From the NCBI RefSeq assembly GCF_004771275.1, contig NZ_RQEV01000015.1:1-64000 (forward strand): DNA of 64,000 nucleotides, read 5' to 3'. Each line of letters opens with the position of its first letter. The first letter of the stretch is position 1. A model generated the notes under the pieces. The model did not search any database. It saw only the letters and a program-made list of their open reading frames with translations, and was not told where the DNA came from. Below, piece by piece: positions 15,833 through 24,793 of this stretch. This stretch comes from Leptospira fluminis (lineage in GTDB: Bacteria > Spirochaetota > Leptospiria > Leptospirales > Leptospiraceae). The translations under genes were made by a program, and so were the position numbers.

Positions 15833-17620
15833 TTAGTTAGATCTGTAGCTTCCCTCCTGAGCTGCGTAATACTTTTCGTTGGTCATTACGCCGGTTTGAA
15901 AGCTGAACTGGGCCTGGAGAATGATCGACTGGTTGTCCAGCGGTCTTGCTCCTCCGGTGGCCGGGTTAACTCCCAGCATAGTATGAAAGTTGTTATAAAA
16001 CAACTGAACTTTCATCAAGTGTTTGTCCAGGAACAGGTTCACACCCGCCCAATAGGAACGATATACGTCGTTAGGATCGATATGGTGGTCCCTGTTGAAG
16101 TCCCCTTGTAGGTAGTCATAACGGACAACCGGCATGATGTAGTACTTGGAAAGAACCGGAATGTTATAACCGACGGTTACGTGGTATCCCATTGCATTGT
16201 TGGAAGCCGGACCGCTCATTTTGGTATAAGCTCCGTTCAGGTAGAATCCTTTCGAGTAAAAGGTGGTATCGTAGGTGTGAGCTACGAGTCCCCATCTAGG
16301 AGTACTCGGGGTGGTGGTATTGTTCTGGATTAGAGAGGCGCTGGTCGCTCCCGCGTATCCGTAAGGAATACCGTATCCGTATCCGTTAGCCGAAGTAGCT
16401 GCGTTTCCGAAGTCCGGAGCGTTTTGCGGAGACACGATGTTCACAGCAGCGGCGCCTTTCGGGAATGCGTCCACTAAGTTTCCGATCGTGGAAATCGCAA
16501 GTGGGTTAAAGTTCTGGGTTTGGAAACCGGACATCCCGATGGACCATTTTGTGCTGGATTGGAAGATTTCTTCCCCTTCATGCCAGCCTACTTCTTTCCC
16601 GACTTGGTTAACTAGACCGCCCAGAGGGTTGAATACTACCCGCCAGATGTAAGTCGGAGTGGTAGTGATCGCCGCAACGTTTCCGTTTCTGGTGTTGTAT
16701 AGGTCGGTTTTTCTACCTGTTCCGTAGTCACCACCTGCACCGCGTCCATTACCTACGAAACCGGTTACGGAAAGCACTTGAGTGTATTTGTCTCCGAGAA
16801 TCGCTTTCAAAGGATGCGTATTGATCATCGCTCCCATATCGAACTGAGGAAGCGCGATGGTGATCATCGAACGTTCCACGTTGATCAAGTTTTGGGAAGA
16901 AGCGATGTATTCCCTGTTGAAGGGAACGTTGATTTGTCCGAAGGTCAAACGGCTGTTTGCGAATTTCGTTTGCAGATAACCGACCGCTTCTTGGATGGCT
17001 CCCCTGTTATTTGCGAGAGAACCTTGCTTGGAAACGACGGTTGTCGTTCCTGCGCTACCGGTACAAGCTGCAGTGGTACAAACAGTGGTTGTCGTAGCGG
17101 GTTGTAGCTCCGGTCTGGCGAGTAAGTTTTCCAAACGGATGTTCACCACGCCTCCCCACCAATCGGAACCTTCATACATGGCTCCGAGTCGCAGACGGCG
17201 AACGTTCCAGTCGACTGCTTGGAAGTTGTCGTGACCGTTGTTAAAGTTCGTGTCTTCGGATCCGGAAATTCCGCGGAATTGCAGACGTCCGTAGATCGTC
17301 AGTTTTTCCTTTTGTGGATCCTTGGGACGGTGAGCGGATTGGTTTGGTATATCCGTAAAGCCGTAACCTTTCAGGAAGTTTTCCTCTTGGATCTGGCCAC
17401 TCTCCCGTTTGTCTCCGGTATTCGCTTTTTCTCCAGTAGCAGCAGCGCCATTGCCGTTCTCGCCTTGGGGCGCATCGTCTTGGAGTTTTACGCGATTCGG
17501 ACCAGGATTGACATAAACCTGTCCAGTGGCCTTATCCACGTATAAATCTTTCGAATACAATGCTCCAGCCATTGAGAGAAGGATGGCGGTTATCAATATC
17601 CTTCCGATGAATCTATTCAT
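15833..17620 (-). CDS. outer membrane porin (OprO/OprP phosphate-selective porin-like)
   Basis: A 595-residue beta-barrel protein. Residues 1-23 are a signal peptide. A low-complexity linker rich in Gly, Asn, Glu and Lys (about 45-110) precedes the barrel, which starts at KLTIYGRLQFRG. The barrel shows alternating hydrophobic strands, RRLRLGAMYEG, FGQINVPFNREYI and a C-terminal QAQFSFQTG strand, as in OprO/OprP-type porins. Near 178-202 is a Thr-rich insert with two Cys (TTTTVCTTAACTGSAG), probably in an external loop. Solute specificity cannot be read. It is the first gene of a two-gene unit with the lipoprotein. Confidence 0.85.
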   Translation of the reverse strand: MNRFIGRILITAILLSMAGALYSKDLYVDKATGQVYVNPGPNRVKLQDDAPQGENGNGAAATGEKANTGDKRESGQIQEENFLKGYGFTDIPNQSAHRPKDPQKEKLTIYGRLQFRGISGSEDTNFNNGHDNFQAVDWNVRRLRLGAMYEGSDWWGGVVNIRLENLLARPELQPATTTTVCTTAACTGSAGTTTVVSKQGSLANNRGAIQEAVGYLQTKFANSRLTFGQINVPFNREYIASSQNLINVERSMITIALPQFDMGAMINTHPLKAILGDKYTQVLSVTGFVGNGRGAGGDYGTGRKTDLYNTRNGNVAAITTTPTYIWRVVFNPLGGLVNQVGKEVGWHEGEEIFQSSTKWSIGMSGFQTQNFNPLAISTIGNLVDAFPKGAAAVNIVSPQNAPDFGNAATSANGYGYGIPYGYAGATSASLIQNNTTTPSTPRWGLVAHTYDTTFYSKGFYLNGAYTKMSGPASNNAMGYHVTVGYNIPVLSKYYIMPVVRYDYLQGDFNRDHHIDPNDVYRSYWAGVNLFLDKHLMKVQLFYNNFHTMLGVNPATGGARPLDNQSIILQAQFSFQTGVMTNEKYYAAQEGSYRSN

Positions 17621-18472
17621 CTAATTTTCCGACCTTGCTTATTTCGCAACGAAAAACGAATCAAATGCACGCATTGAGATTTCGTTCCGATAGGTCTTTT
17701 ATGGTATATTGTTGTTACGAGTTGATTACGTCGTATTTACGATTTATATATTATAAAAAAGTAAATAATGAATAATTAAAGCAATAGGGAGGCGGAGTGG
17801 AAAATTTTCGGTTTTCTACCCGTGGGGAAAATTCGCTCGCAAGAATTTGTATCTTGGTGATGTTTGCGTTGACTCGTGTATTTTTTGGAGAGGCTATTTT
17901 GTGGCCTTCTTGCGTCCATCGCAAATATATTTCGGTTCCCTTCGGGTGTTGAAAAAGTATTCCAAAATTCGGAAATAGGAATATTTGTGTATTAGATGTA
18001 GCTAATGGATTTCTTTCGGAATTTTCCTTACTTTTGATTCCGTCGAAATCGACTCCGATTCTAAAAAATGGAATTCCTAAAAACGGAATTTGGAATGTAT
18101 CTTCGATATTGTTTTTCCTTTCAGGGGACGCGACGAATTTTCGAATCCAGGTGCAAGTTCGACTTTTGGGCAAGATGCGCGGATCGGGGGGAAAGAAAAC
18201 ACTCCGGATTCCGAAAATAGGACTACCCTATAAGGACGTTCGATTCGTGTCGGATCGCCCAAAGCTCCAAATTCCGGATGGATTCCCGTTTTTATGGGAA
18301 TTTCGTTCTTGGACAAAAGGCCTTTGCAAAGGCCGGAATTTTACTTTGTTCCGGATTTTATTTTCTGCTAACCGAAATGAATTAGCTCAATTTTATTAAT
18401 TGCGATTAAAAACTAGATGGAAAACGATCCAGCCGTGACCATAGTTCGTATAGAAGTAATTTTTTAAGTATC
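17621..18472. other. 852-base AT-rich divergent intergenic region
   Basis: The region separates the porin (minus) and the membrane AraC regulator (plus) and is clearly richer in A+T than the genes around it. Two overlapping open frames exist (17751-18173 minus, 140 codons; 18034-18399 plus, 121 codons), but both lack a ribosome site and recognisable motifs. An imperfect inverted repeat with GGAATTCC near 18070 and the perfect palindrome at 18319-18334 are the only structures seen. It could be a decayed gene or a long control region. Confidence 0.6.
18319..18334. promoter_or_regulatory. 16-bp perfect palindrome upstream of the AraC-type gene
   Basis: GGCCTTTGCAAAGGCC reads the same on both strands. 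It lies about 140 bases before the AraC-type start codon. A binding site for a dimeric regulator is possible; it would also form a small hairpin in RNA. Confidence 0.35.
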
Positions 18473-20125
18473 ATGCAGAAGCGGCGTTTACCATTCGAAT
18501 CGTATAGGAATATTCTCGGGATCCTCTGTCTCTTTTTCTCGGTTTCCGCTCTCCGAGCACAGACGGACCCTACGGTTCATATAAGCGAATCGACCCGGAA
18601 TCTGAACGTCAGCTCTCAAGTCGAATACCGTCATAGGGATCGTAAGTTCACGTCCTGTAGTCCGGAAAATCTGAAAGGAATGGAAGGGTTGGAATGGTAT
18701 CTCAACCCGATCCAAGATGTTCTTAGGGTTCGTAGGACTTCCAACGGAGTTTGGTTACGGCTTACGGTTCGGAACGATGCGGGCGTTTCCTTGGAAAGAA
18801 GGCTGGTATTTTCTTCCATTAATGTTCCGAAAGCGGAACTCTGCTACGTTTCCGAGGAAGGTTTTCGTAGCTTGGAGATCACGGACCACTCGGGATTGTT
18901 GTACAACGAGATCGTCGCCCCGAGACCGAATTTTCTGGTACGATTCCCGGCAAAATCGCGAACGGTTTTTTACATCCATTTGGACGCCTACGAGGAACTT
19001 ACGTACGTTAATTTCCCTCTTTCGCTTTTGGACGAGCAAGCCTTTATAGAATGGATCCTCATGAAGAGGGCCTTATTTCTGGTCGGCTTCCTGGTAACGT
19101 TGCTTGCGCTGGGATTGAATATTCGTTATTGGAATCGATTTCGTACGGGGGTCTTTCTTTCATTTGCGGGGAATATCGTCGTACTTTTCTTCGGATTCTA
19201 TTTCCTGCATGTGAGGTCCATACATTCCTGGCTCGGGTGGGAAAATAAGATCGGCTTCTATTCCTATTATTTGTTTTTGACCCTGTTCTTAGTGACCGCC
19301 TTCCTCTATCTTTTCTATCTCGCGAGATTGTTCGAAGTTCCGATTCGGTCCGTCCGAATCTTCGTTTTCGGCTGGTTGTTCAGCTGCCTTTTCCTTTTGA
19401 TTCCGCTTTTCCAAGATCTTGCGGACGAGAGATTTTTCCTTTTGGCGGGAGGGTTCGGTATCCTTTCTTTCTACTTCTATAAAGTCCATGCGGAATTGGT
19501 CAAAAAACCGAATCGTTATGTAAGGCTTTATTTTCTTTCTTGGGTCGTATTCATTCTGTCGTTTTTTGTGAAGGCGAGCTACCATTTCGATTACAGTCAT
19601 TACCGCTGGCTCATCGTTTTTTCCTTCATCTTTCTATATCCGGTTCATATCTTGGTGACTACCTATTCCTTATACAGGATCGTTTCCGAAAAACTCTGGC
19701 TCTCCGTAACGGGTAAATCTCAAATTCGGAAAAGCAAGATCGGTTCGATCGACATCAACCAGACTGTGATTAGGTTGAAGGAACTTCTAGAGATGGAAAA
19801 AATCTATCTCAAGCATTCTTTGAAGGAAGAACATTTGGCCAAGGAGTTAGGGATAGGAAGTCACCAATTGTCCGAGATCGTTCGTCTGGAATTCAAGACC
19901 ACGTTTCCGAATTTGATCAATTCGTACAGGATCCAGGAGGCGAAGCGGCTGCTGGTAGAGGACCCTAGGATGTCAACGAACGAGGTCCGAATCAAGGCGG
20001 GTTACAGCTCCAAATCCGCCTTTCATTTGGAATTCAAAAAAGCGACGAATACGAATCCGAACGCTTTCCGAAAGGAAGCGATCATCGGCAGGGAAAAATC
20101 CAGAAATCGGGAAATCCCCGCCTGA
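18473..20125 (+). CDS. membrane-bound AraC-family regulator with 7TMR-DISM sensor
   Basis: A 550-residue protein joining an extracytoplasmic sensing part to a DNA-binding part. Residues 1-29 are a signal peptide; 30-185 resemble the 7TMR-DISM extracellular domain (GVWLRLTVRND); 195-410 hold seven hydrophobic segments; 446-535 are an AraC-type double helix-turn-helix, with HLAKELGIGSHQLSEIVR as the first and VRIKAGYSSKSAFHLEFKK as the second. The promoter would therefore have to be bound while the protein stays in the inner membrane. It is divergent from the porin/lipoprotein unit, a plausible target. The start lacks a strong ribosome site. Confidence 0.9.
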   Translation: MQKRRLPFESYRNILGILCLFFSVSALRAQTDPTVHISESTRNLNVSSQVEYRHRDRKFTSCSPENLKGMEGLEWYLNPIQDVLRVRRTSNGVWLRLTVRNDAGVSLERRLVFSSINVPKAELCYVSEEGFRSLEITDHSGLLYNEIVAPRPNFLVRFPAKSRTVFYIHLDAYEELTYVNFPLSLLDEQAFIEWILMKRALFLVGFLVTLLALGLNIRYWNRFRTGVFLSFAGNIVVLFFGFYFLHVRSIHSWLGWENKIGFYSYYLFLTLFLVTAFLYLFYLARLFEVPIRSVRIFVFGWLFSCLFLLIPLFQDLADERFFLLAGGFGILSFYFYKVHAELVKKPNRYVRLYFLSWVVFILSFFVKASYHFDYSHYRWLIVFSFIFLYPVHILVTTYSLYRIVSEKLWLSVTGKSQIRKSKIGSIDINQTVIRLKELLEMEKIYLKHSLKEEHLAKELGIGSHQLSEIVRLEFKTTFPNLINSYRIQEAKRLLVEDPRMSTNEVRIKAGYSSKSAFHLEFKKATNTNPNAFRKEAIIGREKSRNREIPA

Positions 20126-20130
20126 CGACA

Positions 20131-20158
20131 GTTAGAACGAGTCGTTCTTAACGTTTCT
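20131..20158 (+). terminator. probable terminator after the AraC-type gene
   Basis: GTTAGAACG (20131-20139) pairs with CGTTCTTAAC (20143-20152) with one bulged base, followed by GTTTCTT. It begins six bases past the stop codon and overlaps the stop of the convergent TfoX gene. Confidence 0.5.
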
Positions 20159-20609
20159 TACCGACTTTCTTTTTAGGTGCCGACTTCTTCTTCGCGACGG
20201 TTTTCTTTTTAGGCGCGGCCTTCCGGGAAACCTTTTTCTTCGGAGCGGCTTTTTTGGCGGAAGCGGAGGGTTTTTTTCCCTGTTGAGAACCTGCTTGGAC
20301 GGATTCCCTTAACGCTCTTTGAAACCAGAAACGTAGATCTTCGTCGTCTTCTATGACCTCTTCGGGAACTTGCCAGTAGGACATACTGACCTTTTTGCCG
20401 TTCTTTCCCTCATAGCTGAACGGAGCCATTCCGGCCGCTTCATATTCGGCTTGGTTGCCCGGACCTACTTTGAAATACAAAAGATCGTTGATAACCATTC
20501 CGAAAATCCGATTTCCGGAATAGATCGCGGTTCCTCCGAACATATTTTTGTACGTGACCGGTCCGCAGACTTTCAGGCGGTCTTGGGCATATTCTAAAAA
20601 CGAACTCAT
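20148..20609 (-). CDS. TfoX N-terminal domain protein with Lys/Ala-rich tail
   Basis: A 153-residue protein. Residues 1-95 are a TfoX/Sxy N-terminal domain: SSFLEYAQDRL, VTYKNMFGGTAIY (the conserved MFGG turn), FGMVINDLLYFKV and MSYWQVPEEV. Residues 108-153 are a low-complexity basic tail with repeated AAPKKK-like units, like the C-terminal tail of histone H1. TfoX in other bacteria promotes competence gene expression; many stand-alone N-terminal-domain proteins have no known role. The tail suggests non-specific DNA binding. I chose the ATG at 20609 because the domain begins there; the frame runs back to 20807 over the next gene. No strong ribosome site. Confidence 0.85.
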   Translation of the reverse strand: MSSFLEYAQDRLKVCGPVTYKNMFGGTAIYSGNRIFGMVINDLLYFKVGPGNQAEYEAAGMAPFSYEGKNGKKVSMSYWQVPEEVIEDDEDLRFWFQRALRESVQAGSQQGKKPSASAKKAAPKKKVSRKAAPKKKTVAKKKSAPKKKVGKKR

Positions 20610-20698
20610 GGAAATGAATTTATGAAATCGGTCTGTCCGCTGGCGACAAGAAAACGTTTTCGCATTAGGAAAACCGGATTTTCGGAAGGTCCGAAACT

Positions 20699-22975
20699 TT
20701 AAAGAGTCGCCTTCAAAGTTTCTCGTACCTCTTTTCCGTTTCGAATTTCTCCGAAGGACAAAACTCCCGTAGGACAATAGGTGACGCAGGCGGAGCAGCG
20801 CACGCATTGCACGCTGTCCATCGGCCGCCCTCTATTTGCATAATTCATCACGTCGATTCCTTGGTGGCAAACTTTCGTGCATACATTGCAGGAGATGCAT
20901 TTCTTTTTCTCCGCAAAGATCCGGAATCTGCTGAATCTAGCGTATACGTGCATGAGAGCGGCCAGGGGGCAGAACATCCTACACCAAACCCGTCCGGAAA
21001 GAAAGAAATATGCGCCTAGGCCCAATACTCCCGCTAAGCCTATATCGACGAAAACATCGTAGAGTTTTTTGATCGGATCCGCGGTTTGGGCTAGAAATTG
21101 GAAGTAGGCAGAATAGCTTCCCAGGAGCTTGGCCGCAGTGAGAATTCCGGCCGCCAGAAGGATCCATTGACCGGAATGTTCCAAGCGATAGGCCCAAAAA
21201 CCGTGCGACATCTTCGTTCTGGATTCGTCCCCCAGAGTCTCCGCCAATCCGCCGCAAGAACAGATCCAGCCGCAGTAAGCCCCTTTTCCGAAGCGGATAA
21301 CGAGATACGGGATTAGCAAGAACGTGAGAGCAATTCCGTAAAGGAGCCAAAAAGCGGTGATTCCTCCGTCGTACAGAACTCCCATATTCAAAGGCCAGGC
21401 CAATACCAAACCGTACGCTTTCCAATAAGCTCCGCCCGGAAATACCTGTGTGAGAAGGAAGCCGTCGGGCGCTCCTAAAAATCCTCGGCTTCCCAGGAAT
21501 GGGAGAATGATTTCTGGGAGTAGAAAGAGGGGAAACACCTGGACTAAAATCAAAGTCCAGGTTTGTCGCCGGATGTATTTCGTGGGACGGACCTTCATTC
21601 TGCGAATTCCGAAAACGACGATCGTTAAGGAATAAAGGAAAGTATAATGAAAACCCGGAGCTTTCCCGAACAGGAACGTACCGAAATACTTGGCCAAAAC
21701 GTACGTGGAACAGAAGTAAAGCGCCGCCGTCGACAAATAGAAGGTCCGGAATAAGGACCAATCCAGGCCGATAGGCGACCGGTCTCGCATCGAGTACCAA
21801 AGGATGCCGAAAACACCGAACCCGAATAAACCTGCGGACGCTGCCCAGGAATACCAATCGATCCCGTAAAACGCGGACTTACCGAAATAGACGGCGACAG
21901 CAAAGGAAAGAGATGCGAAGAATCCCGTCCAAGCTCGTTTCGATCGGAAATTTTGGAGGGCGACGCCTATCCGTTTCAAAAACGACGTGGGCGGTTCGGA
22001 TCCGATCAGCACGAGAGTCGAATCTACGGAAAGGCTTTTCTCTTTAGCGGTAGATCGTAGAAAAACGTTTCCGGTCCGGATTTCGGACACGGAAGTTTCT
22101 GGAAAAAAAAGGATTTTTCCTTTCGACGTCAGATCTAAAAACCTACGCTTGTTTTCTTCTTTCGGACGTGAGAGTTCTGCGGATCGATAGGAGAGAGTGA
22201 CGGATTCCGCGCTTTCTTCCAACGCCAGCGACGCTTCTATCGCGGAATCTCCTCCGCCTACTACGAGTACCTTTTGTCCTTGGAAATCCGCGGGATCGAT
22301 CAGGCGATGAAACACGTTCGGGAGGTCCTCTCCTTTTACTTTTAATCTCCTGCTGTCCCCCGATTTTCCGATCGCTAGGATGAGGTGCAGGCATTCGAAC
22401 GTTTCTCCCTCTTGTGTTCTGACCGCGAACCTAGATTTAGGAAAAGAGGAAGGAAGAATTTCCGATACGAGAACATTCTCCCGTAGGGGTAGGTTTTCTT
22501 CCGTTAAACGAAGTCTAAGATCCTCTATAAGGGATTCCTTAGTTCCGTTCCGGATCTGCAATGGAGAGGAAATTTGCAGGTCCGAAGGCTCTGCAAAGAT
22601 GGGTTTCCCTTTGGGATAACTGGAGACAGTATGAAAGGCCTGGTTCCCTTCCAAGATGAGGAATTTCATCCCTCTCTTTTTGGCTTCTATTCCCGCGGAA
22701 ACGCCCGCCGGGCCTGCCCCTACGATGATCAGATCGTAAATTTCCCCGTCGGTTTTTTCCGCCACGCTTCGGGGAAGCAGGGATACGCATTTTGTTCCGC
22801 TGTCCACCGCATATTTTAATAGAGGAAGTCCGGTCAAATCTCCGATGACGTATATTCCTCGGACGGAACTTTCGTAGTTCTCTCCGATTTCAGGATAGGT
22901 TTCTACGCCTCCTTCGGGCGCTTCGTTGCGTAACCAGCGAAAATACTCCGGCGTAAACGGAAGAATGAGTTTCAT
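20699..22975 (-). CDS. fusion: FAD/NAD(P) oxidoreductase with NapH/NosR-type 4Fe-4S membrane module
   Basis: A 758-residue fusion. Residues 75-345 form a thioredoxin-reductase-like flavoprotein with FAD-binding VGAGPAGVSAG (about 84) and NAD(P)-binding VVGGGDSAIEASLA (about 238); no CxxC redox pair is seen there, unlike true thioredoxin reductase. Residues 348-680 hold about eight membrane segments with the cysteine motif YCGWICSCGG (about 572), as in NapH/NosR/CcoG. The C-terminus carries two 4Fe-4S motifs: C693-C696-C699-C703 and C724-C727-C730-C734. The layout suggests electron flow between NAD(P)H and a membrane or periplasmic acceptor. Partner unknown; it stands alone. N-terminal 70 residues (with VIGDLTGLPLLKYA) look like a partial pre-domain. 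Confidence 0.9.
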   Translation of the reverse strand: MKLILPFTPEYFRWLRNEAPEGGVETYPEIGENYESSVRGIYVIGDLTGLPLLKYAVDSGTKCVSLLPRSVAEKTDGEIYDLIIVGAGPAGVSAGIEAKKRGMKFLILEGNQAFHTVSSYPKGKPIFAEPSDLQISSPLQIRNGTKESLIEDLRLRLTEENLPLRENVLVSEILPSSFPKSRFAVRTQEGETFECLHLILAIGKSGDSRRLKVKGEDLPNVFHRLIDPADFQGQKVLVVGGGDSAIEASLALEESAESVTLSYRSAELSRPKEENKRRFLDLTSKGKILFFPETSVSEIRTGNVFLRSTAKEKSLSVDSTLVLIGSEPPTSFLKRIGVALQNFRSKRAWTGFFASLSFAVAVYFGKSAFYGIDWYSWAASAGLFGFGVFGILWYSMRDRSPIGLDWSLFRTFYLSTAALYFCSTYVLAKYFGTFLFGKAPGFHYTFLYSLTIVVFGIRRMKVRPTKYIRRQTWTLILVQVFPLFLLPEIILPFLGSRGFLGAPDGFLLTQVFPGGAYWKAYGLVLAWPLNMGVLYDGGITAFWLLYGIALTFLLIPYLVIRFGKGAYCGWICSCGGLAETLGDESRTKMSHGFWAYRLEHSGQWILLAAGILTAAKLLGSYSAYFQFLAQTADPIKKLYDVFVDIGLAGVLGLGAYFFLSGRVWCRMFCPLAALMHVYARFSRFRIFAEKKKCISCNVCTKVCHQGIDVMNYANRGRPMDSVQCVRCSACVTYCPTGVLSFGEIRNGKEVRETLKATL

Positions 22976-23093
22976 AGGAATTCCCGGTCGGATAGCAATT
23001 CATAAAAGGACTCGACAACTTCGGTCCAGTCTTTTTCAATCTCGCCTTGGTTTCTAGTAGAGGAATTGTTCCTTTTATAAGCGGGGTTTTTCT

Positions 23094-24752
23094 TTGTTCT
23101 GGTCGGTGTTTTTACGAAGGTTCTCGATTCCTAAGTTTTTAACGGTCGTTTCCGCCGCTATCTTCTGTACGGCTTTGGTAAGCGTAGGCGGAACTCCTTC
23201 TTTAGCGGACGATTTTTATAATTCCGACTCTTTGTTCTTTCCCATTCTCTATTCGGAACTTTTTTTAAAAGGAGGTTCGATCGGATTTTATCCGATTGAA
23301 GATTGGTGCTGGACTCCCTCTCCGTATTTTTTTCCGGACCTTGCCGTCTATCTCGTTTTGAGGACCTTATTTCTGCCGATTTCCCATGGCGCTTGGGAAA
23401 TGACCCATCTGTTTTATGCGCTCTTCCAATGGACTTTTTTGTTGGTGGGAATTCCGGTTTTATTTCGGGTTTTGCGGAAGGAGCCCGATCGGAACGGATT
23501 CGAATTCGTGTTTTTATCCTTCGGATATCTATTAGGCGCGGCTTTTCTATTTTCGGGAGAAAAGTTGTTCCTGTTCCTTCCCGGTTACCACGGAGGAACC
23601 TGGGCTTCCCTTTCTTGGATTTGGGCCTGTCATTTTTCCTGGAAAAGAAAGGGAGGAAGAACGTATTTTTACGGAACGATTCTTGCCGTCTTTCTGCTTT
23701 CTTTGAGCGACCTTTTTTTCATACCGGCTTTCGCGATTCCTTTGGCGATCGTAGAAACGTACGAATTTCTGTTCAAAAATCGGAAGTTACACGGATTTCG
23801 AAAATTTTGTTTCTCCGTTTTTCCGACGATAGCGGGCCTGATCCTTTCCAAGATCGTACTTGGAATATTGGATAAAAATAAAGTAATTCTATTTCCGGGG
23901 TCGTATGCTTCCGGTAAGGTGGGATGGTCCGTTTTATTCGGGAATCCGAAAGTCTGGTGGAACGATTTTACGATCGCATCGAGCGGTCTGTTCGGATCGA
24001 ACAGGATGGAGATCGCGATTGTAGCGTTCGTTTTCGTCCTCGCTCTTTTCCGGAATCGCATTCGGTTTTCGGAATTTTCCCCGGCAAAACCCCCTCGTAT
24101 TCCGATACTTCTTTTTGCCTCTCTCGGATTTTTGTCTCCCCTGTTCCTTGTGCTTCTTGCCGCCATCAACGGTCATGTAACGCAGAGCGGAAATCCCATA
24201 GATCGCTATTTCGGACAGATGACCGTCGCGTCGCTCGGGGCGGTTTTTTGGCTGCTCGGTTCGATGGAAATCGGAAGGAAGTTCCGGGTCGGACTCTTTG
24301 TCTTTCTCTTTTTAGGAAACGCACTGCTCGTTAAGGTCGCATTTTCCAAAAAGATGGATCCGGTTTATTATCCGGAACGAATGCGATGTTTGGATCGTCT
24401 GGTCACGGAGAGGGGTTACCGACGCGGGATTTCCAATTTCTGGATCAGCCGACCGATGCGTATTTTTTCTCGGTCGGATACGGTTATTGACGATTATTTA
24501 CCGGACCTCAATCTCTTTTATTGGCAGAATACGTTTGCCTGGTTTTTATCCGACGTACCGTATACGTTTGCAGTCATGGAAGGTATCGATGAAGCCGCGC
24601 TCAAGTCGGCCTTCCCCGACGCCAGGCCGATCGCCGACTGCGAGAGTTGGAAGATTTACGATCTCTCCGATTCTGACGGGGAAAAATCCAAAGCATTGAT
24701 CGACTCGAACAGGAACAAGATCGGGATCTGGAAAGGATCCCGTTCCAAATGA
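23094..24752 (+). CDS. polytopic membrane protein, GT-C-like, paralogue 1
   Basis: A 552-residue membrane protein, clearly paralogous to the 552-residue product of 26154-27812. Shared anchors are FYNSDSLFF after the first membrane segment, EDWCWTPSPYFFPDL, FQWTFLL, LFLPGYHGGTWA, a PIDRYFG motif, and WQNTF near the C-terminus. About ten hydrophobic segments are seen. An acidic SD pair in the first outer loop followed by many membrane helices is the plan of GT-C glycosyltransferases, so I infer that kind of role, without a family match. The start is uncertain: the frame opens with TTG at 23094, and no ribosome site is obvious. Confidence 0.75.
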   Translation: MFWSVFLRRFSIPKFLTVVSAAIFCTALVSVGGTPSLADDFYNSDSLFFPILYSELFLKGGSIGFYPIEDWCWTPSPYFFPDLAVYLVLRTLFLPISHGAWEMTHLFYALFQWTFLLVGIPVLFRVLRKEPDRNGFEFVFLSFGYLLGAAFLFSGEKLFLFLPGYHGGTWASLSWIWACHFSWKRKGGRTYFYGTILAVFLLSLSDLFFIPAFAIPLAIVETYEFLFKNRKLHGFRKFCFSVFPTIAGLILSKIVLGILDKNKVILFPGSYASGKVGWSVLFGNPKVWWNDFTIASSGLFGSNRMEIAIVAFVFVLALFRNRIRFSEFSPAKPPRIPILLFASLGFLSPLFLVLLAAINGHVTQSGNPIDRYFGQMTVASLGAVFWLLGSMEIGRKFRVGLFVFLFLGNALLVKVAFSKKMDPVYYPERMRCLDRLVTERGYRRGISNFWISRPMRIFSRSDTVIDDYLPDLNLFYWQNTFAWFLSDVPYTFAVMEGIDEAALKSAFPDARPIADCESWKIYDLSDSDGEKSKALIDSNRNKIGIWKGSRSK

Positions 24753-24793
24753 AAGTTCTCCGACCGCGATCGGTATTGCAAGTGCGACCTAGG

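Noticed and set aside
17751..18173. 140-codon minus-strand open frame in the AT-rich gap
   Set aside because: No ribosome site or domain, and it overlaps another weak frame (18034-18399); kept only as part of the gap entry.
20979..21857. 292-codon minus-strand open frame inside the fusion oxidoreductase gene
   Set aside because: Alternative-frame shadow; the main frame has all cofactor motifs.
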